A DNA stretch of 64,000 nucleotides, from positions 179,468,888-179,532,887 of the forward strand of contig OY986438.1 of the NCBI GenBank assembly GCA_963920525.1. The letters run 5' to 3'. A program made the position numbers and the translations under genes. Under the pieces are notes generated by a model that was given only the letters and a program-made list of their open reading frames with translations, was not told where the DNA came from and made no database searches. This DNA comes from Dichetophora obliterata (taxonomy: Eukaryota; Arthropoda; Insecta; Diptera; Sciomyzidae). This document shows, piece after piece, positions 44,203 through 55,769 of this stretch (position 1 is the stretch's first letter; each line of letters begins with the position of its first letter).

Positions 44203-46337
44203 TCAATCTACTTTTAAGTTAACATCAAAACAGCTACAGTTGTTAACAAAGGTACTCATGCGATGTAAAGGAGCAGTAGCCATATAATTTGTTCTACTAA
44301 AAGGTAAGTAAATTAAATTGTTAGCATTTCTACTGCTTCTACGGTTAGTGTTAAAATTTATAAGAGTTAGAAGTTCTGGTGAATCGAATACAACAGTTAT
44401 GAGTTGGTGTAAATAGACGATATCTGCAGACTTCCTTCTCTCATTCAAAGATTGCATTTTTAAAAGCCTTAAACGATCCTCATAAGGAGGAAGTTTTAAA
44501 ATGTCAGTTGCACTTAACCCCCTTAGAGCAAACCGAACAAAACGTTTTTGGATTCTCTCTATACGTTCAACATGTACATTGTAACTTGGGGACCAAACTT
44601 GACTTGCATACTCTGAGTGAGGTCGCACAATTGCATAATACAGCGTTGTAGTTGTGATCATACTATTAAATTCTTTGGCCCAGCGTTTCATAAACCCGAG
44701 CATAGAAGATGTTTATTTACAAATGTAATCAATATGAACGTTAAACGATAGCTTAGAATCCATGCATATACCCAGATCTTTGACAGCATCTACACGACTT
44801 AATGCAGTATCTTTTATCTTATAATCAAAAATTAAATTATTCCTTTTTCGCGAAAAGGTCATAGTTTGGCATTTATCTGGATTTAGAAACATATTGTTTT
44901 TAGAACACCAAATTTCAAAGGATTTCAAATCAGACTGGAGCAGATCTGAATTGTCTTTAGCATCTATTGTTCTGTATATTTTCATGTCATCTGCATAGAT
45001 AAGTAGATGAGAGTGTTTGATGATGTGGGTTACATCATTAATGGCTAAAATAAACAGAAGTGGACCAAGGTGGCTACCTTGAGGAACACCTGATTCAGCA
45101 ATAAATTCAGCTGACAATACGCCTCGAAATCGTATTTGATAAGATCGCTCTGTCAGATACGATTGAATCCAGCTTACAAAAAATTGTGGAAAACCCATTA
45201 ACTTTAGTTTAAATATAATTAATTTGTGTGGTATTTTATCAAATGCTTTACTAAAATCAGTGTAAATACAGTCGACCTGGTTACCTGAATAAAATGAATT
45301 TAAGCAAAACGTTGTAAAATCGAGGAGATTAGACACAGTGGCTCTGCCAGTAACAAATCCATGCTGACGAGTTGGCATGACCTTCCCACAGTGAATTTTC
45401 ACACGATCATACACGAGGCGCTCAAAAAGTTTTGGAATCGACGAGAGTCTCGCGATAGGCCCGTAGTTGTTTATATCATTCTTACAACCTTTTTTATAGA
45501 TAGGACCTATCAAAGATTTTTTCCAAAAAAGTGGAAAAATACTTTCGCTAATTGATTTATTGAATAACATGGACAGTGGTTGATTTAGAACGGAACCACA
45601 TCGTGTTAACACTGCGGCAGGAATTCCGTCAGGTCCAGCATTAAAATCCTCATCGATCAATCCAATATACTTTAAAATATCCTCTGAAGTAAAGGATATA
45701 GAATCCAACGAAACCCTGGGTGTAGAGTTCATATATTCAAAGTACTCTTCATCAGGATTAAAAGAGTCTGAACAAAATGACTCTTTAAAGAGATTGGCAA
45801 ATAGACCACAAATTACGACAGGATCGTCAGTAAATCCGTCAGAGGTTTTAAATGATGAAGGGAATCCATCAGATTTTTTTTTTTGGTGTTAATGAAACCC
45901 CAGAATTTCTTCGGATCAGACAATATTCTCAGCTTAGTACTGTCTAAATAATTTTGATATAAGGTAGCTGAGCAATTTTTAAAATCCAGAAACAAACGCT
46001 TGTAGATTTCTAGGTCATTCAAGTCTAAGCTACAGACATATTTTTTCCATGCGCTATTCCTGCTGTTGCGAAGAATCTTTAACTCCTTTGTGTACCAGGG
46101 GTAAGCACAATTTTTCGTAAATTCGAGGCTATATGGCACGGACAGAGAAAACATAGCAAAGATTTCCATATAAAAAAAATTAATTGAATCATCAAGAGTG
46201 TTATTATTAACATATTCTAAAATAACATGAAGTTTACTTTGAAGTAAATGATTCAACTTCAAAAAGTCAGCTTTTTTAAAATTGAATTCATAAACTTTAT
46301 CTATTGTGAGAATAAACTGTGAGAATAAAGGAAGCAT
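44203..46337 (-). pseudogene. LINE ORF2 (RT) without endonuclease, one stop, one frameshift
   Basis: Reverse transcriptase of a Jockey/CR1-group element. The linker (46337-45880) ends TLYQNYLDSTKLRILSDPKK before a T-run frameshift at about 45870-45880. RT then reads INNYGPIARLSSIPKLFERL, HGFVTGRATVSNLLDF, IYTDFSKAFDKIPHKLIIFK, AESGVPQGSHLGPLLFILAI, LLIYADDMKIYRTI (catalytic Asp pair intact) and FEIWCSKNNMFLNPDKCQTM. A single in-frame TAA at 44710-44712 separates IDYIC from the C-terminal thumb (VRPHSEYASQVWSPSYNVHV, RIERIQKRFVRFALRGLS). The APE endonuclease that should precede the linker is absent. Mobilisation in its present form is not expected. Confidence 0.85.
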
Positions 46338-46352
46338 GGGAAGGTTTATTAC

Positions 46353-46795
46353 CTATTTTTTGCATGAGCAAAATGCATTTTGACTCAACAATTTATTATG
46401 TTTGATAAAAGTCAATACATTTTCAACAGTTGTGTCGGGCTGAAGACGTGAAATAAATAAATTTTTTTTCCTCGACACTGCCCTTAAGCTTGATAGATTT
46501 CTAGGCTCAATAGGAGTCAAAACTGAACTATTAGTCAAAGAAGGACTGTTAGAAGGTGACGAGGAAGTAACTGGAGTGTTCCTGTTCAAAAGCGGTGCTG
46601 AGGGCTGCTTGGCCTGAGAAATAGATCCAGATGATTTTCGCTTCTTATTAGTTTTTTTATTTTTTCTCTTTCGTTTTGAGATAATATGGTCTTCTGATGA
46701 AAGAATTGTTTGTGTGCCGGAAAAAACAGTCTGTGACAAAGCAAGCGAGATATTTTCCGAAATGGAATTTTCATCGTAGACGCTGAAACGTTTTA
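46353..46795 (-). pseudogene. LINE ORF1 fragment
   Basis: The minus frame reads DENSISENISLALSQTVFSG, a basic stretch (SKRKRKNKKTNKKRKSSG), a Ser/Pro/Thr-rich linker, and RKKNLFISRLQPDTTVENVL then TFIKHNK, the family's ORF1 structural motif. It ends at 46353 in Cys/Lys residues just past the deletion point. No in-frame ATG upstream of DENS is visible, so the 5' end is truncated at about 46795. Confidence 0.7.
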
Positions 46796-47069
46796 TTTAG
46801 TCAAGTAATAGAGTTTATAATAGAGTTTTTTATAAGGCATAAAATACAATTATAAATTTAAGTAATTAAAAAAAAAAATGCTAGTATCGGCCTTTTAAAG
46901 ACACATGCTTTGAAATAGCATAGTTAGGGTTGCTGGCACCCGGAGCAGAAAATAGATTTACAACCCCCAAAGAGTGGTTTTCCTTATTCATACTCAAAAT
47001 TTCTTTACAAATTGAACAAATTGAAAATCGCTTTTAGCTATCGATTTTGTACGTTATATCGCTTTCATA
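46796..47069. other. Non-coding with TTGCTGGCACCCGGAGC word
   Basis: GGTTGCTGGCACCCGGAGCA at 46929 resembles the GCACCCGGGGCGG repeat at 50.87 kb. Confidence 0.35.
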
Positions 47070-47070
47070 A

Positions 47071-47332
47071 ATTTCTAACGTTTTAATTTTTTACTCAAAA
47101 TAAAATAAGTGTCAAATCTGTGTCGATAAACGATAACTGCTCAAGTCTGATTTCAAAGTTTCGAGAAATCTTGCTTTAAAGTTTTTAATCGCCATAAACG
47201 AATTTCTAACGTTTTAATTTTTTACTCAAAATAAAATAAGTGTCAAATCTGTGTCGATAAGCGATAACTGCTTAAGTCTGATTTCAAAGTTTAGAGAAAT
47301 CTTGCTTTAAAGTTTTCAATCGCCATATGAGT
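47071..47332 (+). repeat. Tandem duplication, two copies of 131 bp
   Basis: TTTCTAACGTTTTAATTTTT at 47072 recurs at 47203. The units are nearly identical through AAATCTGTGTCGATAA and AATCTTGCTTTAAAGTTTT to the AATCGCCATA end, so the duplication is recent. Confidence 0.88.
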
Positions 47333-48860
47333 TATATGAAAGGGTATTTTGTTTTTGTGTTATAACTTTGGCTAGGGTCATGCTTGAAGCTCCAGATTTT
47401 GTGTGTTTATAAGGATATATGTGTGCAACACATTCCCTTCAATAACGCATTTTTGTCTTAAGCCGACTTAAGCGATTATTGCTTTTGAACACAGAAATAT
47501 AAAAAAGAAAACAATTAAGTGAAAATGTGTACTTTTCTGTATTTTGTATTAACTAATTGTAGTAAATTTTGTAAATAAAGATAAATGAAATGTAGAAAAA
47601 AGTGGTTATAAAATATACAACTCCATAAAAGAAATCTAAGAAATAAAGGGAATATTTTGGATTTCTGTAAACTAAAGTTCAACTATGAAGTAATTTGTGA
47701 TGAAAAATTTTCTAAGTTTCTAGTAAAAGCTCACAAGGCATAAAAAATTAACACTGAATTCTCTGATTGTACGGATTCATGTTATTAACAATAAAAAAAC
47801 AACTTGATTTTCATAAAATGGAACTGATATTTAAAATGTTCGCGAATTGTATCTCCTAAGCCACTTGAGAGCGAAAATTTTTTGCATATTTAGGTTTAAG
47901 AGGTTTAGGAGACCCAAATACAAAAAAAATATTCGGGTCGGGGCCTAAAGTAAAATTATGCTGAAGTCACATTTATTTTTCACAGAATCAAAAGTGCTGC
48001 CGAGTATTAAAAATATTTCGTGATCACTTTACACAGAGCAAAGAAAAGTTTATGATCATCAAAAGTGACGATCAAAAACCACCAGTAAACTATCACCAGT
48101 TTTTCTAACTTTTTATTTTTATAATAACTTTGTTAAGCTTCGTCGAGTATACTCGTCGAATAAAATTATTTTGTGGTATTCCTTCATATAATCAAACTTT
48201 AAGGTATTATAAAGATTTAAAATTCCTTCTTTCTTGTTTACAAAGATAAAAACTTTTGGATAGCTTCATTGAAATCAATCTTACTCTCTCAAATCAATTA
48301 ATCTCTTCGACTTCGATAGACAACATTGAGAGGTCTGTAAGTCTTTAATTACCGTAAATAATTTTTAATTAATTTAGGTTTAGAAATGCAACAAATCATT
48401 TAAAATAATTGTAAACCAAGTGTTAGATTCGGCAACGACTCTTTGAATCCCTATTTATAAATAAATTTTTAAAAATTTGTTGAGATCCAGTTTATATGTG
48501 TTTCGAAAGCTATGTATGCAGCTTTCAGGTGCCTTGCTATTTTAATCCTTAACTCTTCTTCATTGAACTCATCATGGACTTTAACCAAATCTTGTATTTA
48601 GATCTAGAGTTTATTTTCAGAAGCAGTTAGCAAGCTTGATGGCAGGATTGCTTCAAATACATTTTGAGTTCCTTATATTGTTTGTGTTTTGCACTGAAGT
48701 TCCAAATGAAACCTATTCAGACACTCACTTAATTTACAATTTATGTTGCATACTTTACGGACCACTTCCGAAAAACCATGATATATTTTTATTTCCCATT
48801 TAGTTACATTTTAGTTGCATTCATATGGAAAAACTTTGCCACCAAATTTTTTTCCCATAC
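47333..48860. other. AT-rich non-coding, nothing recognised
   Basis: Contains CGAGTATACTCG, a 12-bp palindrome near 48145, and several GATCA words near 48020-48070. No credible frame. Confidence 0.45.
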
Positions 48861-48876
48861 AAATTTTTTTTTTATG

Positions 48877-48960
48877 GTTCATGGGGCACGGCCCATGAAC
48901 TGATCTCATCATAATGAGTTCATTCTTGAGGCACGGCTCTTGAATGTTCATCTAATAATC
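48877..48960 (+). repeat. Two neighbouring hairpins sharing GCACGG loops
   Basis: GTTCATGGG (48877-48885) pairs with CCCATGAAC (48892-48900) around a GCACGG-containing loop. About 30 bases on, CATTCTTGAG and CTCTTGAATG flank another GCACGG imperfectly. They may mark the start of the GC-richer leader that follows. Confidence 0.5.
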
Positions 48961-48999
48961 TGTAAAATAAAAAGGTTTACCTTGAGCCTTGGTTGTTGC

Positions 49000-50141
49000 T
49001 GTCAAATTCTTGGAGAAAGCTTTGTTTTGATATTAAGTTATCATAACACCGTCATCTGTAATATGCTTTCGATGGACGATCAATCCAACATAACTTGAAG
49101 AGTGGGGACAGTCATCTATCAATGATGAGGAGATCTGATCTATCGTTGTTCTGCAGACCTATCTTAGAATAAAGGTTATTATGTAGGAAACATTTAACCC
49201 TCGGACCGTTGTTATTGGTATACAACGGCTCATGCTTCTTAGTTTTCTGAAAAAGGCTTTTAATCAAGTCTTAATTAGGATAACGACGTTGCATAAGTAG
49301 AATTGAGGTTTACCCGGTTTTACTGTGAAACCTATGGTTATTTTTTAACCTAATCATGTACAATTCGAGTGGCTGAAGGTGTCACAATCAAATATAAATG
49401 TTCTAAGAACTTTTGGTCTGTAAGACGGGATGTTGAAGAGCCTTGTCAGGTGGAGCTTTGAGCCCAGGTATTGACTGTCGTTTGGGTTAGGCCCACGTGG
49501 GGTTTAACGCGCTCTGGCTGTGGTTAGGCCAGAAAGGCCGGTGTGAGTTACACTTAAGTTGAACTTGGGTTGGTGATTCCCTTAAATTACTAAGAGAATG
49601 ATGGTAGATTGAATCTCGCTAATTTCAAACAGTAAATGTTAGGAAGGTAAGCAAGTACTGGATCAATATACTGTTACCTTTGAAATTTGAGTACAGGCGA
49701 CGGGGAAACCTAAATAGTCTGAGTTATGTCCACTGAGATTGAGGAACTTGATAATGTGTGACGGGCCTATGTAGTTGCCGCCTTAGTCTTCGTGTCAAGG
49801 AGTGATGACCCTTGATACGATGTGGATGATTATTGCGGCTAAAAAAGTAATGGGTTATATTATTGGTATTGATTACCGAGATAGCCCAAGGTTATTAAAA
49901 TAACCAAGTCATGTACAAATTCGAGTAGCTAAAAGTGCCACGGCCATGTATTGCGACAATCTGACGACAAGATAGATGGGGCTCTGTTGCATGTTGTTAG
50001 GAGAACCTTTCAAAGTGGTCTTTCTTGAATTCCGAAGGGGCGTTGGCCGACGCTTCATATTTGTCCCAAGCATTGGAGCACCGTTGAATTAAGCCTTCGC
50101 GGCAGGGGTCAACGTTAAAAACATAGTGGCTTTCTGTTGAA
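49000..50141 (+). other. GC-richer, repeat-bearing leader, probable 5' region of a retroelement
   Basis: About 1.1 kb of higher GC than its surroundings, with no open frame. A block (AATTCGAGTGGCTGAAGGTG and AATTCGAGTAGCTAAAAGTG, each preceded by TCATGTACAA) is repeated at about 49356 and 49912, and short stems such as CCGTTGT/ACAACGG occur. It runs into an ATG-initiated acidic ORF. This resembles the long structured 5' untranslated region of a LINE, but neither ORF1 nor RT follows, so identity is inferred. Confidence 0.35.
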
Positions 50142-50264
50142 ATGGACAGTGGTGATGAAGAAGAGGAAGAATTTGCTCAGGTTACCGAAGGTGGAGCGAT
50201 TCCTATGAATAATTCTCGGTTTCTGTCGAATTTTATACATCCAAAGCGAACATTGTTTGTATAA
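50142..50264 (+). CDS. Short acidic ORF (40 aa), possible ORF1 start
   Basis: MDSGDEEEEEFAQVTEGGAI followed by 20 residues to TAA. The ATG follows the long leader at 49.0-50.14 kb. If this is a retroelement, it is the truncated beginning of ORF1. It could equally be a cellular exon remnant. Confidence 0.3.
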   Translation: MDSGDEEEEEFAQVTEGGAIPMNNSRFLSNFIHPKRTLFV

Positions 50265-50639
50265 AAATTCACCATCCATACACCATCACACCGAGCATCA
50301 GCACACCGAACACCATCTACATCGACAGGATCAGATGTAAACAGATCCAACAAGAAAAAAGGGCGCAAAATATTCTTATGCTGTGAAAAATTTAGAAAAC
50401 ACATTGCCTTGAACATGGTTCTATAAAAAATAATTTGTTTGTGCAATGACTGTGCTGTTTCTGAATCAGAATTAATTTAACCGAATATTAAATACACAAA
50501 CTCTCATTCTCCATGTTCATTACAAAGTTAATTTACCCTAAATAAATGAGGTAAAAATTTATTTGTGCTATAAAAAAAAAGTTATTTATCTTGTAAATGC
50601 ATATTATCCAGTAAACACACATACACATGTACTGCAGCA
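50265..50639. other. Non-coding, nothing recognised
   Basis: The minus-strand frame 50177-50446 crosses this junction and is not credible as a gene. Confidence 0.4.
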
Positions 50640-50905
50640 CACCTAGCCGGATGAATCAGTATCATACCTAGGCCAAGGCATATGGGCCCCGCGAGGCCCA
50701 GTATAGTCACTTAGCGCCTCTCAGGTAGCCAAGCATCCTAAGGTTAAATTATGCGCTCCTATTAAAAGAAAATGTAATCTCATGCAAAAAATTGTAAATT
50801 ATATCTAACACAGATTTACGTTGAAAAAACTTTTTTTGTCAATTTGGCACCCTTTTTGGCTGTGCACCCGGGGCGGACCACCCTCTCCCTTTTTTTAGAC
50901 CAAGA
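50640..50905. repeat. GC-rich dispersed repeat fragment
   Basis: GGCCCCGCGAGGCCCA at 50684 and GTGCACCCGGGGCGGACCAC at 50863 stand out from AT-rich DNA. The CACCCGGGGCGG phrase is one I associate with interspersed repeats in arthropods. Ends are not defined. Confidence 0.35.
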
Positions 50906-51574
50906 CTGCCTGATATCCTTTAATTTGCCTTAAATTTTAGCTATAACTTAATATTCAAATTATAAGAACTAAAGTTGCTCAATTTTTTGTAAAAGTATTC
51001 TACGCGAAAATATAGAGATGTCAATTTGGTCTAAAAGCGAAAATTGTGAAAATGTGGTAATTTTCAATAAAACGTATATTTATTGTTTATTATCAAATTT
51101 TAGTGACTATGAAAGTTGAAAAGTTATTTCAGTGCAATTTTAGAAAAATTATTTGTTTTTAACCAGGGTTGTCAACTTTTTACTACGCATATGTATATCA
51201 TTTGCTCATATTTTAAAAGAGCCACTTTTTTAAGTTTCCTCTTTTCTTATGTGAAGCAAGATTTAAAAAAAAATTATTTATTTAAAGAAAGGGTTCACAA
51301 ATAAGACAGAGTCTTTAAAATGTAGTAAGAGTTACATAAGTAAATAGATTCATAACAAAATAACAAGTGATAAACAACAAAAAAAATAATTAAAAATTTA
51401 ACTTAATACAATTAATATCATTTAATTAAAAGATCTAATCAAAAAAATAATTAATTCAAAACAAAAATCGAAAAATCGACAAAATCAAGAATAACAACAA
51501 ATAAAGATTAAGTAATTTTAATTAAATTAAGGTTTTTTAAATACAATTGCATAGAATTAGTGAAAGAGAGATAC
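50906..51574. other. AT-rich non-coding, includes LINE 3' region
   Basis: 51300-51574 is A-rich DNA that probably represents the 3' untranslated region and tail of the minus-strand LINE fragment. Before that nothing was recognised. Confidence 0.4.
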
Positions 51575-51958
51575 TTAAGAGAAATGTTGGAAAATTACAT
51601 GCTTAAAGTTGCGTTTAGTTATAATACCTTTTATACTTAAAGGCAGTGAATTCCACAGTCTGACGGCGTTCACGTAAAAGAGTCTGTTAGAGTTTAAAAA
51701 ATTATAAGTATGGATTAAAATATTCAGATTTCTAGTTGACCTACAAAAATGTAGCTTTTCAAATAAGTAATCAAGAGGGCGAGTGCAGATCAGGTTGTGT
51801 AAAAAGATGCAGTTTCTAGCATCCAAATAGTTGAAGATGTTGCAACCGAGTACTTTGTTACTCAAGTGACTAATGCGGTCAAATTTTCTAAGACGAAAAA
51901 AATAAAAATTTCGATAGAGAAATGATATACTTTTTTGCAATTTAATTTTTTGTAACAT
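51575..51958 (-). pseudogene. LINE ORF2 C-terminal fragment
   Basis: The frame contains FRLRKFDRISHLSNKVLGC, NYLDARNCIFLHNLICTRPL and LFYVNAVRLWNSLPLSIKGI, ending FKHVIFQHFS. The RLWNSLP block with a preceding short helical region is the C-terminal end of Jockey/CR1-group ORF2 proteins, after the RT thumb. RT itself is absent, so this is a short 5'-truncated insertion. It differs from the two longer LINEs in the window. Confidence 0.68.
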
Positions 51959-51974
51959 ACGTTATACCTTATCA

Positions 51975-52135
51975 TTCATAACTTTCATACCATTGGAGAT
52001 ATTAAGTGAATATATTTAACAAAATTGTTTTTCTAATTAAGGGCCGTACTTTGCATATAGAATCCAAACCTTTGACGTGACCTTTAACCAATAATTTTAG
52101 AAAAACAATTTTTTTTTATATATATAGATATTAAT
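51975..52135 (+). repeat. Dispersed repeat tail
   Basis: Ends in TTTTTTATATATATAGAT at 52113-52130, as in the 42.7-kb copy. The preceding sequence is diverged. Confidence 0.35.
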
Positions 52136-52555
52136 CTTCTCCACATTAATTTGTAAGAGTGTAAATAAGAGTGTAAAAGCATATTTTTTGGTGGCAGCCC
52201 TATTGCCAAGTAAATTTTATAATTTGTAAATTCTGACAATGGATTTGACATCAGCAACCCATTTTTAACTAGTGTTTTAACATAGATTCGAAATCGCAAA
52301 AATAAAGGTGGCAGCTCTATTGAAAAAGAAATTTTTGGAATTTGTTAATTTTTAGGACAGCAAATGGAATCACACCAAAAAAGTTATTTGATTTTCTTAA
52401 ATTTACTCGTGAACTCACTACATTTTGGGTATTTAATTAATGTGCTTGTTTTGATTGCACTAAGAGTGCAGTATTATTTTAAGATCATGGTATAATTATT
52501 TGGCAAGGTAGCCGTGACAGTTTTTTGGCGATTGGTATTTGTCAAAAACATCTAA
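52136..52555. other. Non-coding with AAATAA-type repeats
   Basis: A phrase with GGTGGCAGC(C/T)CTATTG occurs twice (about 52190 and 52307), part of a small diverged duplication of about 118 bp. Confidence 0.4.
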
Positions 52556-53026
52556 GGGCTCAGTTATAATAGACGTAATGTAAAGTAACGTAATGTTGTC
52601 AATTGTCATCGTGACGGGACGCAATGTTAGAAAACGTTGTGGCAATTATAATAGGCAGTAGCCCGGCAGTTGTTTGTCGTAAATAATTGCACGTTCCTGT
52701 ACAAGTACAATTAAAACTTCGTCATCCATAGCTGTGAATATATAGAACTATCACATTAATAACGAAAACTCTACAAAAATCGTATTTCAACAATATAAAA
52801 TAGCGCATTAATCGAATCTAACCTCAATGTTTAGTTGTTCTTTGAACAGACGTAATGTTAAGTAACGTAGAAATCGAAATCCAATGGATCTTTACGTCCC
52901 GTTACATCACGTTACGTTTATTATAATCACTTGTATAAGAAAGTATTGTTTGAAAACAATAAGTGAAAGAACACACTGCTCAATTGACATTAGACCACAT
53001 TACGTTACGTCTATTATAACTGGGCC
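52556..53026. mobile_element. TIR element with GGGCTCAGTTATAATAGACG ends
   Basis: GGGCTCAGTTATAATAGACG at 52556 faces CGTCTATTATAACTGGGCC ending at 53026. Sub-terminal TAACGTAATG words are also inverted, and TTACGT-type motifs recur internally near 52850-52915. Flanks are CTAA on the left and TTAA on the right, suggesting a TTAA target with one change. Non-coding, 471 bp. Confidence 0.78.
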
Positions 53027-53037
53027 TTAAAGGAGTT

Positions 53038-53215
53038 GTAGTTTGCTGCTGTTGACTAGCTATGTGCTTATTTTTAACTTTTCTTTGATTCATTACATTT
53101 GTTCGCAAAGTTTATTGGAATGCTTTTAGTTTGCTGCGATTGACTATCTTTGTTTAAGTCGTTGCTTATTTCTTCACATTTCTTTGATTAATTGCATAAA
53201 CAGCTAATTTTGACA
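53038..53215 (+). repeat. Diverged tandem duplication, period about 88 bp
   Basis: TAGTTTGCTGCTGTTGACTA at 53039 and TAGTTTGCTGCGATTGACTA at 53127 start two similar units that both contain TTTCTTTGATT near their ends. Confidence 0.65.
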
Positions 53216-53282
53216 ACTTCCCATCGCCGCTCGTGAGAAAAAAGTCAGTCTACGCTACTACCTTATCAAATAATTATACCAT

Positions 53283-53579
53283 AAGGCTATTCACAGTTTG
53301 AATACGCTGGTCTTCTATTTGTACGATTTGCTATTTGTACGCCAATTTACAAGCGTATTTTGCTTTGTTGTTGTTTTGCATACAAACGCAAATACGCAGG
53401 CACGCGTAAGGTAAAGGTAGCCCCTGGACGTGTTTTTTGTACCTCGTATTTTTATGCTCTGTCTACAGCCGCATAATCACATACATTAATACGACAGACA
53501 CATGGCGAGGTGCATTTGAACAAGAACAAATGCTATAAATACGATTTGTTGAATGTACGCTCAAACTGTGAATAGCCTT
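53283..53579. mobile_element. MITE family M1, copy 2 (297 bp, CAT target duplication)
   Basis: AAGGCTATTCACAGTTTGAA faces CAAACTGTGAATAGCCTT. CAT flanks both ends (53280-53282 and 53580-53582). Copies 1 and 2 have different 3-bp duplications, confirming independent insertion. Confidence 0.85.
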
Positions 53580-53582
53580 CAT

Positions 53583-54625
53583 GTTTTTTTTAGATAAGCA
53601 ATCAAACACTGAATTTTTTCTTAATCATTTGAGAGAATGCTTTGTTATACAGTGCAGTGATTTGCATGCTGAACTAACTAACACCAGTTCACTGTACAAG
53701 AAGTGTTCATGATTAAAAAACATGTTCAAACACATTCATGCACATGTCTAATTAACATTAAATCATTTTTCTCTAAGTTCTTAAAAGCTATCTAACACTT
53801 TAACAATATATATTAATTTATGCTTTTTTTATTGAAAAAAGAGCACAAATGTTCTCTGTCTCTGCAAAACTAAGTTATTTTCAACAAGTGGTTGGGTGTT
53901 TTAGAGCTTAAAGCTTTTTTACACATGAATAGACCTTTTTTCTCAGCATTAAAGCTCTTCACAAATGATGTTCGAAAAAAATGTAAGAAAACAAAAGAAA
54001 TAAAAAATGTGTGTTTCGAAGTTATAGTCATTATAAGTCAAGATACAACTACAAGCTAATAGATGGCGTTGCTTTTTAACTTAAGTTTAAGAAACGACAA
54101 AAAACCTACTTGGTATAGGTACATTTTATGGCGGAATGTTTTAAAAATTCATATTAAGCTTATGCTTGAAATTTTAATACACATATTTGATAATACTCTC
54201 GAATTGAAACCGTTTGATAGTATTTAACTTATACACAAATGATTTGATACAAGAACAAATAATATCAAACTCGAAGAATGTTCATCATTGCATTTCATGC
54301 ATAAAACAAGACAAAAACGTGAAAATATTATAAACATAACGCTGTACAATAAAAAAATTAAAAGTCAAAAACAACAATTTCAGAAAAATACCGTATCATT
54401 AACTTTTTTTTATCTTTTGTTCAAAAGTGGAAACTGCTTAAAAACAAAAATTTCTGTGTAAACACTTGTCGCAGTATTTTATCTAAAGGCTCTATATTTT
54501 AGACCCAGACAGGTATCAAAAACTACCTTTAACTACCTGTAAACTACCTTTAAGAAAACAAAAAAGGAGGCTACCATATCACTGGCACTGTTGTAATAAA
54601 CTAACAATTCCGCCACTGCAAGCAT
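53583..54625. other. AT-rich non-coding, nothing recognised
   Basis: No credible frame. CACTG-type and TTAAA runs only. Confidence 0.45.
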
Positions 54626-54776
54626 CCAAAACATGTGGAGATGCCAAAATAAATAAAAACAAATAAAAATTAATGCATTTAAATAATTATTTCATTGAAA
54701 ATCCAAAACATGTGGAGATGCCAAAATACATAAAATAAATAAAAATGAATGCATTTAAATAATTATTTCATTGAAT
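54626..54776 (+). repeat. Tandem duplication, period about 76-85 bp
   Basis: ATCCAAAACATGTGGAGATG occurs at 54626 and 54701. Both are followed by CCAAAATA.ATAAA and AATGCATTTAAATAATTATT. Confidence 0.85.
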
Positions 54777-55769
54777 CACTTTAGAGTGTTCTAAAAAAAC
54801 TTAGCATATCATAAACTGAAGTTGCGTTTACTTGTAAAAGTCCTAAAGGGTTCTCATCTAAGCATGTAACTGACCCGTAAACATTGTGTAACTTGTGAAC
54901 TTACTTACCTTGTTAATCTGTCAAAATTTGTATGGGCATGAGTTTACATCATTTCCAAGCCTATTTTAGAGTGTAAACCTACGTAAAGCATGTAAATCTA
55001 CGTGTGTGAATGAGGTTTGCCTTTTGGCGCTAATCATAGTAGTTGAAGTAAATACAAATTTCTTTGTAAATACAAATTTTATTTTTCTTTGTTAAAAAAG
55101 GTTTTTAAAAGATTTAAAACTGAAAAATCAGCAACCTAAACCGCAGCTGTCATTTTGTCGGTATTTACAGTTTATCGCTCACTAAAAGCTTACATGTTTT
55201 ACATGCTTACACGGAGAAAACTGTTTGCTAAATTTTTATTGTGGTTAAACAAAACTTGCGCTTGATAGCCGATACACATTGACTGCGACTAGCGACGAAC
55301 GCCAATTGTCAAAAAATAGAACGCATGTTTTCTTATGAAGATGTATTTTTTGAAGACGGCACGACAAAGAGAGAACACGACCACAATTATTGCTGCCGCA
55401 GACTTCAATCTATTTCTAATTTCATAGACGACAAGACCGAACATAGCAGAGTTTGTTTATGTTTTGTATGAAATACTGATTGTCGCTGTTGCGTTCATTA
55501 TAATCAAGTCATCGAGAATACTGCGACATTTTTCTCTGATGGCAAGGTTTCGTTTTGTCGGTGGACGACTGTTGCAGTCAATGTGTATCGGCTATGATTC
55601 TGAGCCACTTCAAAATTGTGCTGAATTTCAGCAAAAAACTAATCAAAATTTGCTTTTGCAGTTTATAATAACTAAGTAAATTTTTTTATTTCAATCAAAA
55701 TTCAATTTCTATTTAATTCAAGCCAATATTTGCTAAGTTATTAGAAATTGGAATAGAAAATTTTGATTA

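Larger units (their letters stand above)
44070..46795 (-). mobile_element. LINE, minus strand, lacking its endonuclease
   Basis: From right to left it has an ORF1 remnant (46795-46353), the ORF2 linker and RT, then a 3' region ending close to 44070 against MITE M1. ORF1 is followed almost directly (16 bases) by the ORF2 post-endonuclease linker, so about 600-700 bp coding the endonuclease are deleted. The coding remainder has only one frameshift and one stop, so it is fairly young. Confidence 0.82.

Noticed and set aside
48870..50140. LTR with primer-binding site
   Set aside because: No terminal TG...CA pair, no second LTR and no tRNA-complementary site were found.
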